NCBI GenBank assembly: GCA_964575255.1
Contig: CAZNPZ010000001.1
Location: 1 to 64,000, forward strand
Length of the DNA stretch: 64,000 bases
Direction of reading: 5' to 3'
Source: JAEZHK01 sp964575255
GTDB taxonomy: Bacteria > Bacillota > Clostridia > Christensenellales > Aristaeellaceae
Of the stretch, positions 16,648 to 25,847 are shown piece after piece. How positions within the stretch are numbered: position 1 is the stretch's first letter; every line of letters begins with the position of its first letter. The notes below the pieces were generated by a model. That model saw only the letters and a list, made by a program, of their open reading frames with translations. It was not told the DNA's origin and did not search any database. The position numbers were made by a program, and so were the translations under genes.

Positions 16648-17901
16648 TTAGCCGTTGCCGCCGGAAAGCAGCGTCTTCAGGTATGCCATGCACTGGTTGA
16701 TGCCGTTTACGATGGCGGCGGAGGTGATCGTCGCGCCGCTGATGGCGTCCACCGTGGAGGCGGCTTCATCTGTTGGCGTCTCAGGGATCGAGACATTGCT
16801 GTTTTGTGTAGCCCCGGAAACGGCGTCTCCGGACGGCTTTGCCGTCGCGGCCCAGTCCCCGGACTGTGTCCCGCCGGTCGCAGCTTCGACGGCGGGCGCA
16901 GTCTGAGCCCAGTCGCCGGATTCCGTCGCACCGGACACAGTATCCGTCGCGGGCGTGACCGTCGAACCGGGATTCATGGTTTGCATGCCGCTGGAGAGCG
17001 TTTGAAACAAAGGTGATTCCGCTTCGGAGTTTCCGATGGACTCGGTTGCTCCGGATGTTGCGTCCGCCGCCGGTATGGTGGAGGCGGTGGTTGCAGTCGG
17101 CTTCAAAACCAAGTCGCCGCCAGGCGCCGCATTGGGCGTCACCGAAGGTACTGGTGTGGTCATGAAAGCGTCAGACTGCGCCGCACCCGACGTATCATCC
17201 ATTGTTGGCACAGGCGTGGTCTGCGTCGCGCCGTTCACGGCATCGGCTGTCGGCATGGCGGCAGCATTCCCGCCATTGATCGCGTCGGACGAGGCTTCCA
17301 GCGCAGGGGGTTCCGCCTGGGCGGGATTCTGCGCCGCGCCTGCGGTTGGCGCGGCGGTCGCCGACCAATCGCCGGTCTGTGTCGCGCTCGACGCGGCATC
17401 CACCGACGGCGCGGCGGCAGACGCCCATTCGCCGCTTTCTGTTGCGCTGGAGGTCGCGTCTCCTTTATTCAGTCCCACCGGTGCCGCGATGCCGACGAAC
17501 TGGCTTTTAAATTCCGGGTCTTTCGCTTTTGCGCCCAGTCCGGGAGATTCTTTGAATTGATCGCCGCCGACGCTGATCCCGGTCAGAAGCCCGTTCAGAT
17601 CCATGCCGACGACCACCTCGATCGGTCCGGCATATCCTTTTACGGTGACCTGCCCCGTATAGCCGACCGTCTTGCCGCCCACCTGCCCTTCGTAGGCGTT
17701 GTCAAGCCCGGAGCCATCGGCGAGCGCGAGCGGCAGAAACTGCTCAGCCGCGGGCAAGGCTTCCCCTTGCGCGCTGTCCTTGCCGAGGGTTCCCTCCGGC
17801 AGGCGGAAGATCCCCGTGATCAGATGGGTGGAAACCAATAATATCGCAGAAATCGCCGCCATCAGCGCGATCGATGCCCACGCGGGCAGTTGCCTGTCCA
17901 T
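16648..17901 (-). CDS. rnfG: RnfG-like FMN-binding protein with multiple flavinylation motifs
   Basis: 417 aa against about 200 for ordinary RnfG. Residues 8-30 form the membrane anchor, and residues 65-147 form the FMN_bind core (EGQVGGKTVGYTGQVTVKGY, GDQFKESPGLGAKAKDPEF). The normal C-terminal attachment motif is DAISGAT at 385-391, followed by the final helix. Between core and motif lies a 237-residue Ala/Thr/Ser/Pro-rich insert with repeated copies of the same motif: complete D-x-x-[STN]-[GS]-A-T at 148, 168, 220, 280, 320 and 359, and degenerate ones near 206, 235 and 339. If ApbE uses them, this subunit carries up to about seven covalent FMN on the outer face of the membrane. It is placed first among the Rnf genes, after apbE. 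Confidence 0.88.
   Translation of the reverse strand: MDRQLPAWASIALMAAISAILLVSTHLITGIFRLPEGTLGKDSAQGEALPAAEQFLPLALADGSGLDNAYEGQVGGKTVGYTGQVTVKGYAGPIEVVVGMDLNGLLTGISVGGDQFKESPGLGAKAKDPEFKSQFVGIAAPVGLNKGDATSSATESGEWASAAAPSVDAASSATQTGDWSATAAPTAGAAQNPAQAEPPALEASSDAINGGNAAAMPTADAVNGATQTTPVPTMDDTSGAAQSDAFMTTPVPSVTPNAAPGGDLVLKPTATTASTIPAADATSGATESIGNSEAESPLFQTLSSGMQTMNPGSTVTPATDTVSGATESGDWAQTAPAVEAATGGTQSGDWAATAKPSGDAVSGATQNSNVSIPETPTDEAASTVDAISGATITSAAIVNGINQCMAYLKTLLSGGNG
16750..17460 (-). repeat. Degenerate tandem repeats encoding flavinylation motifs in rnfG
   Basis: Residues 148-384 of RnfG. The clearest units are about 20 residues (start points 148, 168, 320, 339, 359) and follow the pattern D-A-V-S-G-A-T-Q-S-G-D-W-A-A-T-A-x-P. 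Copies have diverged and spacing in the middle is irregular (148 to 168 to 220 to 280 to 320), which points to old internal duplication followed by drift, while most of the A-T dipeptides were kept. Confidence 0.85.
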
Positions 17902-17926
17902 ACTTCGTCCCCCTTAGTCAAGTATT

Positions 17927-18901
17927 TCAGGTGACGAGCGCCTTCGCGCCGTCCGTCATGGTTACTGTGCCGTCGGAACCGATGAAGACCGCATCGATTC
18001 CGTCCAGACTTTCAATGAGTTTCTTCCCCTTTTCCAACCCCAGCACGTAGCACGCCGTGGACAGAATGTCGCCCATCGCGGAACTTTTGGACAGGATCGT
18101 AACCGAATCCAGCCCGTTTTCCACAGGCCAGCCGGTCTTAGGGTCGAGCAGATGGTGGTAGCGGACGCCATCCAGGATGAAGAAGCGCTCGTAATTGCCG
18201 CTGGTGACGACGGAAAGATCCTCCGCCTTGAACATCAATTTGTTTACGCCGTTCTCCGCTTTCGGATCCTGAACGCCCACAACCCAGGGCGCGTCATCGG
18301 TTGCGCGCCGCCCGATCGTCAGGACGTTGCCACCCAGGTTGATCAGTGCGCTTTTCACGCCTTTGTTTCTTAGAAATTGAGACAGTTTGTCCGCGATAAA
18401 CCCCTTGGCGACGCCACCCAGATCCAGACCCATGTCGTCCGGGAGCGTCACTTTGTCGCCGTCCACCTGAAGTCTGCGGTAGTCCACATGTGTGGCTGCT
18501 TCCCGGAGTGCCTCCGCATCCGGGAGGCGCGCGGTATCGCCAGAGAAATCCCAAAGCTTTATTTCCGGCTCCACCGTCGGGTCAAACGCGCCGCCCGATA
18601 ATTCACTGCCTGCGATCGCGTCCTTCAACATCTCCGCCGTTTCTCCGGACACTTGGACGGGGCCGCTTTCCTGATTGACGCGCCAAATGTCGCTTCCCTC
18701 GACGGTTCTGGAAAACAGTTTTTCGTACCGGGCGCATTCGTCCAGCGCCTCTTTAAGCGCCGAGTCATCTTCCACGAAGGCCGAGAGCGTGATCACTGTG
18801 TCGAAATAGAACCCGACCACCGACTTTTTTTCCGGTATCCGCGTCCCGCCGCAGCCGGCGAGGAATAAAAGCGCCAGACCCAGCGCCAAGATTTTTTTCA
18901 T
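17927..18901 (-). CDS. apbE: FAD:protein FMN transferase (ApbE), lipoprotein
   Basis: 324-aa flavin transferase that cleaves FAD and attaches FMN to the Thr of D-x-x-[ST]-G-A-T motifs outside the membrane. Signal peptide with lipobox LAGC (Cys about 17). The family motifs LDLGGVAKGFIADKL, VTSGNYERFF and HHLLDPKTGWPV (metal and FAD binding) are present. The start at 18901 overlaps the upstream stop as ATGA and has GGGGTGG before it. It sits directly upstream of the motif-rich RnfG and near rnfD, its expected targets. Confidence 0.95.
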   Translation of the reverse strand: MKKILALGLALLFLAGCGGTRIPEKKSVVGFYFDTVITLSAFVEDDSALKEALDECARYEKLFSRTVEGSDIWRVNQESGPVQVSGETAEMLKDAIAGSELSGGAFDPTVEPEIKLWDFSGDTARLPDAEALREAATHVDYRRLQVDGDKVTLPDDMGLDLGGVAKGFIADKLSQFLRNKGVKSALINLGGNVLTIGRRATDDAPWVVGVQDPKAENGVNKLMFKAEDLSVVTSGNYERFFILDGVRYHHLLDPKTGWPVENGLDSVTILSKSSAMGDILSTACYVLGLEKGKKLIESLDGIDAVFIGSDGTVTMTDGAKALVT

Positions 18902-19404
18902 TTGGTCCACCCCGACTTTTCAAGCGCCGCGTTTACGTATTTTGCCGCAATTCCGGTAATCAATCCGGTCACCGCGGAAAGCGCCATATACAGCGGAAGC
19001 GTCGCCATCAGCGCCTCCGGGCGTATATTCACGACGAGCGAGGCCGCGATGAGCTGACCCGCGATGTGAAACACCGCGCCCAGGATCGAAACGCCCACGA
19101 TGGACAGACCCTTCGCGCGCTTCGCAAGAAACATGACCGTAAGGCTCAATAGGCCGCCACCCAGGCTGAACGCCATCGCGAGACCATTCAGGTACACAAG
19201 GCCCGCGATCAGCACTTTGATCGCCATCAGCCCCCACGCCATCTTCGGGCGCATCAGGTAGATGGCGTAGAGGAGTACCGTATTGGCAAGGCCCAGCCGA
19301 ATGCCGGGAATTGCCGAAGCCGCCGGAATCATTCGCTCCAGGTAGGAAAGTACCAGCATTACGGACGACAATAGCGCCATGCGCGCCAACGTTTTTACGT
19401 TCAC
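18898..19404 (-). CDS. Gx transporter family membrane protein (heptaprenyl diphosphate synthase component I-like)
   Basis: 168-aa polytopic protein of PF07456. The sequence LSYLERMIPAASAIPGIRLGLANTVLLYAIYLM is diagnostic, followed by the G-rich FSLGGGLLSLTVMFL. Such proteins are common in Rnf/ApbE clusters of Firmicutes next to NusG-II proteins; an analogous pair (EetA/EetB) occurs in the Listeria extracellular electron transfer locus (from memory). The biochemical role is unproven. It is coupled by 4-bp overlaps to both neighbours. Confidence 0.85.
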   Translation of the reverse strand: MNVKTLARMALLSSVMLVLSYLERMIPAASAIPGIRLGLANTVLLYAIYLMRPKMAWGLMAIKVLIAGLVYLNGLAMAFSLGGGLLSLTVMFLAKRAKGLSIVGVSILGAVFHIAGQLIAASLVVNIRPEALMATLPLYMALSAVTGLITGIAAKYVNAALEKSGWTK

Positions 19405-19796
19405 GGTCCCTCCGTAAGTTCAACCGCCACGCCGTTGGGGAGGCAGACGATCCAGTCCCCTAACGCGCGGTGCTTCCGGCTCTCGTCCGTCACGACGCCC
19501 TCATGCACGCAGTCCTGATTTTTACAGGTGGAGTAGCCCATCGACACCCCGCCGTCCTTGATTTCAATCACATTGACCCTGCCGTCTCCCTGGTCGACGC
19601 GGATGGTCTGATCCTCGTTAAGCGGCGCGCGCTGATAAGGCTCGTCTCTGTTTCCGACGTAGACATTCACATAGGTCGCGCTCACGGGTTTCACGCGCCC
19701 GAAAAACACATAAAGAATCAGCGCCGCGGCGACCACCGCCAGCGCAAGCAAAAGATCCCGACCCGTCATGAGCCCTTTACGCTTCGCATCCGACAT
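19401..19796 (-). CDS. NusG domain II-containing membrane-anchored protein
   Basis: 131 aa: one N-terminal transmembrane helix (about 13-31: RDLLLALAVVAAALILYVFF) and an extracytoplasmic NusG_II fold (PF07009) with GVSMGYSTCKNQDCVHEG, whose paired cysteines are conserved in the family, and IVCLPNGVAVEL. It is first in the Rnf operon. The predicted -10 ends only about 10 bp from ATG 19796, so translation may instead begin at the in-frame ATG 19769, which has AAAGGG upstream. Confidence 0.85.
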   Translation of the reverse strand: MSDAKRKGLMTGRDLLLALAVVAAALILYVFFGRVKPVSATYVNVYVGNRDEPYQRAPLNEDQTIRVDQGDGRVNVIEIKDGGVSMGYSTCKNQDCVHEGVVTDESRKHRALGDWIVCLPNGVAVELTEGP

Positions 19797-19805
19797 ATTG
19801 ATATC

Positions 19806-19834
19806 ATCTTACCAGAACACGCCTTGGAATGCAA
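19806..19834 (-). promoter_or_regulatory. Candidate promoter of the Rnf-like operon
   Basis: Minus-strand TTGCAT (19829-19834), a 17-bp spacer and TAAGAT (19806-19811). The resulting start would be at or very near ATG 19796, implying a leaderless message or use of the ATG at 19769. Confidence 0.45.
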
Positions 19835-19897
19835 GCCTGCGGGGCATCGGGGCCGGGAGTATTCGTCTTGTACTGATATCTTTCGCAATATCCTTTC

Positions 19898-20761
19898 TCA
19901 GTTCGCCACGTTTTTCCGGGTGTCGGCGCGATGTTCGGGTTTGTGCTCGATCCAGGAAATGCCAAGGCAGCCACGGCCCAGGTGAATCCCAAGCACCGGG
20001 CCGATGCTCCGTAATTCGGCGCGGTGTCCTCTGGCTTCGACCTTCGCTTTCAGTAGCGTCATCTGCTCCTCCGCGAGGAAACCTTCCACGAGGCAGTCGC
20101 AGGGTTCTTTGGGCAGGCTCTCCGACAGAACCTTGAGCTGCTCCGTCCGTCCCCGTACGAGGCCGGTGGAGATGATGGAACCCTCGACGCACTGGAGCAC
20201 TGGGCGGATATTCAGGATGGTCGAGATCGACAGGCGCACACCGCCCAACCGCCCGCTTCTTCGAAGCGGCGCGATGTCGTCCACCGTGAAGATGATCCGG
20301 ACAGAATCCTTCATCGCGTTCAGCGCCGCGACGGTCTCCGAAAGCGTCATTCCTTCGTCCAGTAACCGTCTCGCCTCGCGAACCATCTGGTACAGCCCGC
20401 CGCTGGTGGTCATGGAGTCCACCACCTGAATCCGTTCCGGCGCGAGATCGCGCGCGGCGGTTAAGGCATTGCCGAAGGTTCCGCTCAGGCGTGAGGAGAT
20501 CGTCAGGCACAGGATGTCCGCGCCCGCCTCCAGAAGCTCCATGAATTCCCCCATGAACGAGGAATAGCTGGCCTGCGACGTGCGCAGCTTCTCCATATTG
20601 GCGTCCACAAGGTGCTCATAATCTCCGTTATCATCCATATAACCTTCATGGAACGTCTGCTGCCCCGACAGGCTATAGGTCATCGGCACCACGGTGACGC
20701 CCAGCGCCTCCGCTTCCTCCCGGTACAGATGCGCGGAACTGTCGGTCACAATCGCGATCAT
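19898..20761 (-). CDS. DegV family fatty-acid-binding protein
   Basis: 287-aa DegV/EDD-fold protein, starting MIAIVTDSSAHLYREEAEALGVTVVPM, with SQASYSSFMGEF and CLTISSRLSGTFGNAL, which line the fatty-acid-binding pocket in the family. DegV/FakB proteins present fatty acids to the FakA kinase. It is the last gene of the acc/fab operon, overlapping accA by 4 bp, so a role in handling fatty acids made or salvaged by the cell is plausible. No fakA is visible. Confidence 0.92.
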   Translation of the reverse strand: MIAIVTDSSAHLYREEAEALGVTVVPMTYSLSGQQTFHEGYMDDNGDYEHLVDANMEKLRTSQASYSSFMGEFMELLEAGADILCLTISSRLSGTFGNALTAARDLAPERIQVVDSMTTSGGLYQMVREARRLLDEGMTLSETVAALNAMKDSVRIIFTVDDIAPLRRSGRLGGVRLSISTILNIRPVLQCVEGSIISTGLVRGRTEQLKVLSESLPKEPCDCLVEGFLAEEQMTLLKAKVEARGHRAELRSIGPVLGIHLGRGCLGISWIEHKPEHRADTRKNVAN

Positions 20762-21534
20762 AGCGCCTGCCCTCCGATGGCTCTGAATTTCCTGTAACGC
20801 TGGTCGGCAATCGCCGAAGCGTCCATGCTTTCGTAATGTTCGAACGCCTCTGCAAGCGCATCCCGGAGCCGGGCGTTGAGCGAGGTTCTCTCGTCCTCTT
20901 CAAACACCCGTTCGACGACGCCGAGGTCGAGAAGATCCTGCGCGGTCAGCTTCAGGCACTCCGAGGCTTCCTTCACCCGCTTCGCATCCTTCCAGATGAT
21001 GGACGCCGCGCCTTCCGGCGAGATCACGGAATAGACCGCGTTCTCCAGCATCCACACCTCATTGGCCGCCGCCAACGCCAGCGCGCCGCCGGAACCGCCC
21101 TCGCCGATGATGATCGAGATCACCGGGACGGTGAGGCCCATCAGCGTCTTGATGCTCTCCGCGATTGCGTTTCCTTGACCGCGTTCCTCCGCGCCGATGC
21201 CGCAGTATGCGCCGGAGGTGTCGATGAAGCAGACGACCGGTCGGCGGAACTTTTCCGCCAGAAGGAAGTGTCGGATGGCTTTGTGGTACCCCTCCGGGTG
21301 CGCGGAGCCAAAATTACGCTTCACGCGCTCTTGGGTATCGCGCCCTTTTTCAATGCCGATCACGGTGACAGGCTTTCCGGAAAGCCTCGCGATGCCGGCG
21401 ACGATCGCTCGGTCGTCCGCGAAACGGCGGTCACCGTGCAGTTCCACGAAGTCGGCGAACAGCGCGTGGATGTAGTCCAGCGAGGTCTGTCGGCCCTTCG
21501 CCCGCGCCGCCTGTACGCGGCTGTACGCGTCCAT
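20758..21534 (-). CDS. accA: Acetyl-CoA carboxylase carboxyltransferase subunit alpha
   Basis: 258 aa. Transfers carboxyl from carboxybiotin to acetyl-CoA together with AccD. It contains the Firmicutes-type N terminus (ARAKGRQTSLDYI), FGSAHPEGYHKAIR, IDTSGAYCGIGAEERGQG and IIIGEGGSGGALALA (oxyanion-hole glycines). The start shares one base with the accD stop (TGATG), so the two subunits are translationally coupled. Confidence 0.96.
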   Translation of the reverse strand: MDAYSRVQAARAKGRQTSLDYIHALFADFVELHGDRRFADDRAIVAGIARLSGKPVTVIGIEKGRDTQERVKRNFGSAHPEGYHKAIRHFLLAEKFRRPVVCFIDTSGAYCGIGAEERGQGNAIAESIKTLMGLTVPVISIIIGEGGSGGALALAAANEVWMLENAVYSVISPEGAASIIWKDAKRVKEASECLKLTAQDLLDLGVVERVFEEDERTSLNARLRDALAEAFEHYESMDASAIADQRYRKFRAIGGQAL

Positions 21535-22370
21535 CAGGCCACCCCCCGGTGCAGCGCCAGAAGGCGCGTAAGCATTTCCCGAAGTTCCCGCCGGTCGCAG
21601 ATGATGTCGACGAACCCCTTTTCCAGCTGGAACTCGGCGCGCTGGAATCCCGCGGGCAGTTTCTGGCGGATCGTCTGCTCGATGACGCGCGGCCCCGCGA
21701 AGCCGATCAGCGCCTTGGGTTCGGCGATCAGGATGTCGCCCAGCGTCGCGAAGCTCGCGTCCACGCCGCCGGTGGTCGGGTCGGTCAAGACCGCGATGTA
21801 GAGAAACCCTGCCCGGCTGTGCCGCTCCACCGCGCCGGAAGTCTTCGCCATCTGCATCAGGGATAGGATGCCCTCCTGCACCCGCGCGCCGCCGGACAGC
21901 GTGAAGCCGACGACCGGGAGCCTTCGCTCGGTCGCCAGTTCAAACAGCCGCGTAACTTTTTCACCCAGCGCGGTGCCCATCGAGCCCATCATGAAGTTGG
22001 GATCCATCGCGAAGACCGCGCACGGCTCGCCGCCAATCGCGGCGGTGCCGGTCAGGACGCCCTCCGCCTCGCCGCTGGCCGATTTCGCCTTCTCCAGTTT
22101 ATCGTCATATTCGGGGAAATTCAATAGATTCGACGAAGAAACGGACGCGTCGATTTCCGAAAAACTGCCCGGATCGACGGTGAGCGCGATACGCTTCCGG
22201 GCCGCGAGGCGCATGTGCGCGCCACAGCGGCGGCATACGTAGAGCGACTCCTGAAGTTCCGCGTCCGTGGCGCGCGCCTTGCAGCCCGCGCATTCATAGA
22301 GGGTTTCGGACGACCTGGCCTCACCCTCCAGCGTATTCTTCGGTTTTCCGAACAGATACTTGGGCAGCAT
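21534..22370 (-). CDS. accD: Acetyl-CoA carboxylase carboxyltransferase subunit beta
   Basis: 278 aa. An N-terminal C4 zinc ribbon (CAGC ... CRRC) is followed by the crotonase-fold carboxyltransferase domain with GGARVQEGILSLMQM and LTDPTTGGVDASFA. It abuts accC and overlaps accA by one base. Confidence 0.96.
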   Translation of the reverse strand: MLPKYLFGKPKNTLEGEARSSETLYECAGCKARATDAELQESLYVCRRCGAHMRLAARKRIALTVDPGSFSEIDASVSSSNLLNFPEYDDKLEKAKSASGEAEGVLTGTAAIGGEPCAVFAMDPNFMMGSMGTALGEKVTRLFELATERRLPVVGFTLSGGARVQEGILSLMQMAKTSGAVERHSRAGFLYIAVLTDPTTGGVDASFATLGDILIAEPKALIGFAGPRVIEQTIRQKLPAGFQRAEFQLEKGFVDIICDRRELREMLTRLLALHRGVA

Positions 22371-23702
22371 TTATCGCTCCTCCAGAAAGGAAGTGGTGTA
22401 GCTACCGTCCAAAAAGGCGCTCTCGCAGATCAGATCCTGCTGGAGTTCGCCCGTGTGGTCGATGCCCTCGATGACCATTTCGCACAGCGCCGCGCGCATC
22501 TTGCGGATCGCCTCGGCGCGGGTCGCGGCGAAGACGATCAGTTTCCCGACCATCGAATCATAAAACGGCGGCATCTGATACCCCTGGTACAGCGCGGTGT
22601 CGAACCGCACCCACGGGCCGCCAGGGATGTGCAACAGTTCAATCTTCCCGCAGCTGGGGCGGAAGTTTTCCGCCGGATTTTCCGCGTTGATGCGGCACTC
22701 GATCGCGTGGCCCCGGAGGCGAACATCGCTCTGCGAGAAGCTCAGCGGTACGCCCGCCGCGACGCGAATCTGCCACTTGACAAGGTCGACCCCCGAAACC
22801 ATCTCGGTCACCGGGTGCTCCACCTGCAGCCGCGTGTTCATTTCCATGAAGTAGAATTCGCCGGTCTTTGTGAGCAGGAATTCGATGGTTCCCGCACCTT
22901 CATAGTCGACGGCGTGGGCGGCTTTCGCGGCCGCGCGGGTCAGTTCCTCCCGAAGTCCCGGCGACACGGTGGACGCCGGGCTTTCCTCGATCAGCTTCTG
23001 ATGTTTGCGCTGAGTGGAGCAGTCGCGTTCGCCCAGACACACGACGTTGCCTTCCTGATCACCCAGAACCTGTACCTCGATGTGTTTGACATGGGGCAGG
23101 TATTTTTCAAGGTATACGCCGTCGTCGCCGAACGCGGTGCGCGCCTCCGCCTGCGCGGACAGGAACGCGCGCTCCACGTCCTCGATTTTCTCAATCAGCC
23201 GGATGCCGCGCCCGCCGCCGCCCGCGCGCGCCTTGATGAGCACCGGAAGCCCCGCGCGCTGCGCCTCGATTTTTGCCTGCTCGGCGCTGGCCAGCAGGTC
23301 GCACCCCGGTACGACCGGAACGCCCGCCTGACGCATCGTACGCCGCGCTTCGTCCTTGTCGCCCATCCGGCGAATCGTTTCCGCGGAAGGGCCGATGAAC
23401 TTGATGTGCAGTTCCTCGCAGCGCCGCGCGAATTCCGCGTTTTCGGACAAAAGCCCATAGCCGGGATGGATCGCCTTCGCGCCGGTAATCAGCGCCGCCG
23501 ACAGGATGCGGTCCATGTTCAGGTAGCTTTCGCGAGCCTGCGGCGGGCCGATGCACACGCTTTCATCCGCCAGAGACACATGCAGCGCGTCGCGGTCGGC
23601 CTCGGAGAACACGGCGACCGTCAGGATGCCCATCTCCTTGCAGGCGCGGATGACGCGCACCGCGATCTCGCCACGGTTTGCGATCAGAATTTTGGGAAAC
23701 AC
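22371..23702 (-). CDS. accC: Biotin carboxylase
   Basis: 443-aa ATP-grasp enzyme that carboxylates the biotin on AccB. It starts MFPKILIANRGEIAVRVIRA, with the ATP loop ARAGGGGRGIRLI, EMNTRLQVEHPVTE and the C-terminal SMVGKLIVFA. Length is normal. The long open frames antisense to it are codon-bias shadows. Confidence 0.97.
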   Translation of the reverse strand: MFPKILIANRGEIAVRVIRACKEMGILTVAVFSEADRDALHVSLADESVCIGPPQARESYLNMDRILSAALITGAKAIHPGYGLLSENAEFARRCEELHIKFIGPSAETIRRMGDKDEARRTMRQAGVPVVPGCDLLASAEQAKIEAQRAGLPVLIKARAGGGGRGIRLIEKIEDVERAFLSAQAEARTAFGDDGVYLEKYLPHVKHIEVQVLGDQEGNVVCLGERDCSTQRKHQKLIEESPASTVSPGLREELTRAAAKAAHAVDYEGAGTIEFLLTKTGEFYFMEMNTRLQVEHPVTEMVSGVDLVKWQIRVAAGVPLSFSQSDVRLRGHAIECRINAENPAENFRPSCGKIELLHIPGGPWVRFDTALYQGYQMPPFYDSMVGKLIVFAATRAEAIRKMRAALCEMVIEGIDHTGELQQDLICESAFLDGSYTTSFLEER

Positions 23703-23736
23703 GCTTGATCCTCCTGAGAGGCGATTTTTTCCTGTA

Positions 23737-24153
23737 TCAGCGCTGCGCGATGATGAATGTGAATTCTCCGGACGCGCACAGTTCCCCGTTCACGCGCGCC
23801 TCGCCGGAGACGACGTGTACGTTCAACTTGCTGCGAAGAAGCGTCGCGCGGGTCTCGACCAGGTCGCCGGGTCTGACCGCGCGTCTGAACCTGGTTTTGT
23901 CGATCCCGGCGTACATCGGCGTTCCGCCACCGATAGAATCGCGGAACAGGATGCAGCACGCCTGCGCGATCAGTTCGCACACAACCACGCCGGGCACCAC
24001 CGGATTCCCCGGAAAGTGGCCGTCCAGGAACCATTCGTCACCGCGCACCAGGTACTTACCGGTGGCCGCGCCGCCTTCGTCCAGCGACACTTCATCCACC
24101 AACAGCATCCTGCCGCGGTGCGGCAGCACGCTTTCCAACTCCTGTCTGTTCAT
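23737..24153 (-). CDS. fabZ: 3-hydroxyacyl-ACP dehydratase FabZ
   Basis: 138-aa hotdog-fold dehydratase of fatty acid elongation. LPHRGRMLLVDEV and the active-site motif LDGHFPGNPVVPGVVVCE (catalytic His, and Glu at the dimer interface) are present. It lies between accB and accC in the operon, 34 bp upstream of accC. Confidence 0.95.
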   Translation of the reverse strand: MNRQELESVLPHRGRMLLVDEVSLDEGGAATGKYLVRGDEWFLDGHFPGNPVVPGVVVCELIAQACCILFRDSIGGGTPMYAGIDKTRFRRAVRPGDLVETRATLLRSKLNVHVVSGEARVNGELCASGEFTFIIAQR

Positions 24154-24162
24154 GCCGCTTCC

Positions 24163-24602
24163 TCAGTAGAGCTTGAACAGCGTCTGGCCGAACTCAACCA
24201 CAGCGCCGTTCTGGATGCACACGTCGACGATCTCGCCGTCGTGGGTCGCGGTGATCTCGTTCATCAGCTTCATCGCCTCGACGATGCACAGCACATCGCC
24301 CTTCTTGACGCGATCACCCACCTTGACGAACGGCTCCGCGTCGGGCGCGGGTGAACTGTAGAAGACGCCCACAAGCGGCGACTTGACCTCAACGATGTCG
24401 TTGAAGTCCACGCCGACGTCCGGCTTCTTTTCTTCCGCCTGCATCGGCTGCGCCGCGATGACCGGCGTGGGCGCGAACTGCACGGCCTGCGCGGCTGTGA
24501 CCGCGCACTCAAGCCGTACATGGTTTTCGCCCTCGGTGACATCGATGGAACTCAGGCCGTGTTGGCGAAGGATCTGGGCCAGTTCCCGAATCTGCCGGAT
24601 GT

Positions 24603-24606
<4 letters not shown>
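24163..24606 (-). CDS. accB: Biotin carboxyl carrier protein of acetyl-CoA carboxylase
   Basis: 147 aa. An N-terminal helical segment (MNIRQIRELAQILRQHGLSS), an Ala/Pro/Gln-rich linker (about 37-60) and a C-terminal biotinyl domain with VEAMKLMNEI (biotinylated Lys113). The start overlaps the fabF stop by 4 bp. Confidence 0.96.
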
Positions 24607-25835
<1,229 letters not shown>

Positions 25836-25847
25836 ACGAAACCCTCC

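Noticed and set aside
16750..17460. Repeats in rnfG considered as a CRISPR-like or assembly-collapse repeat
   Set aside because: The repeats are protein-level, diverged at DNA level, of irregular spacing and in one open frame, so they are neither CRISPR nor a simple assembly artefact.
22215..23708. A 497-codon open frame opposite accC, and similar long frames opposite hypF, RnfG/RnfC and the [FeFe] hydrogenase
   Set aside because: Low-complexity Arg/Ala/His-rich translations mirroring genes with clear motifs on the other strand.
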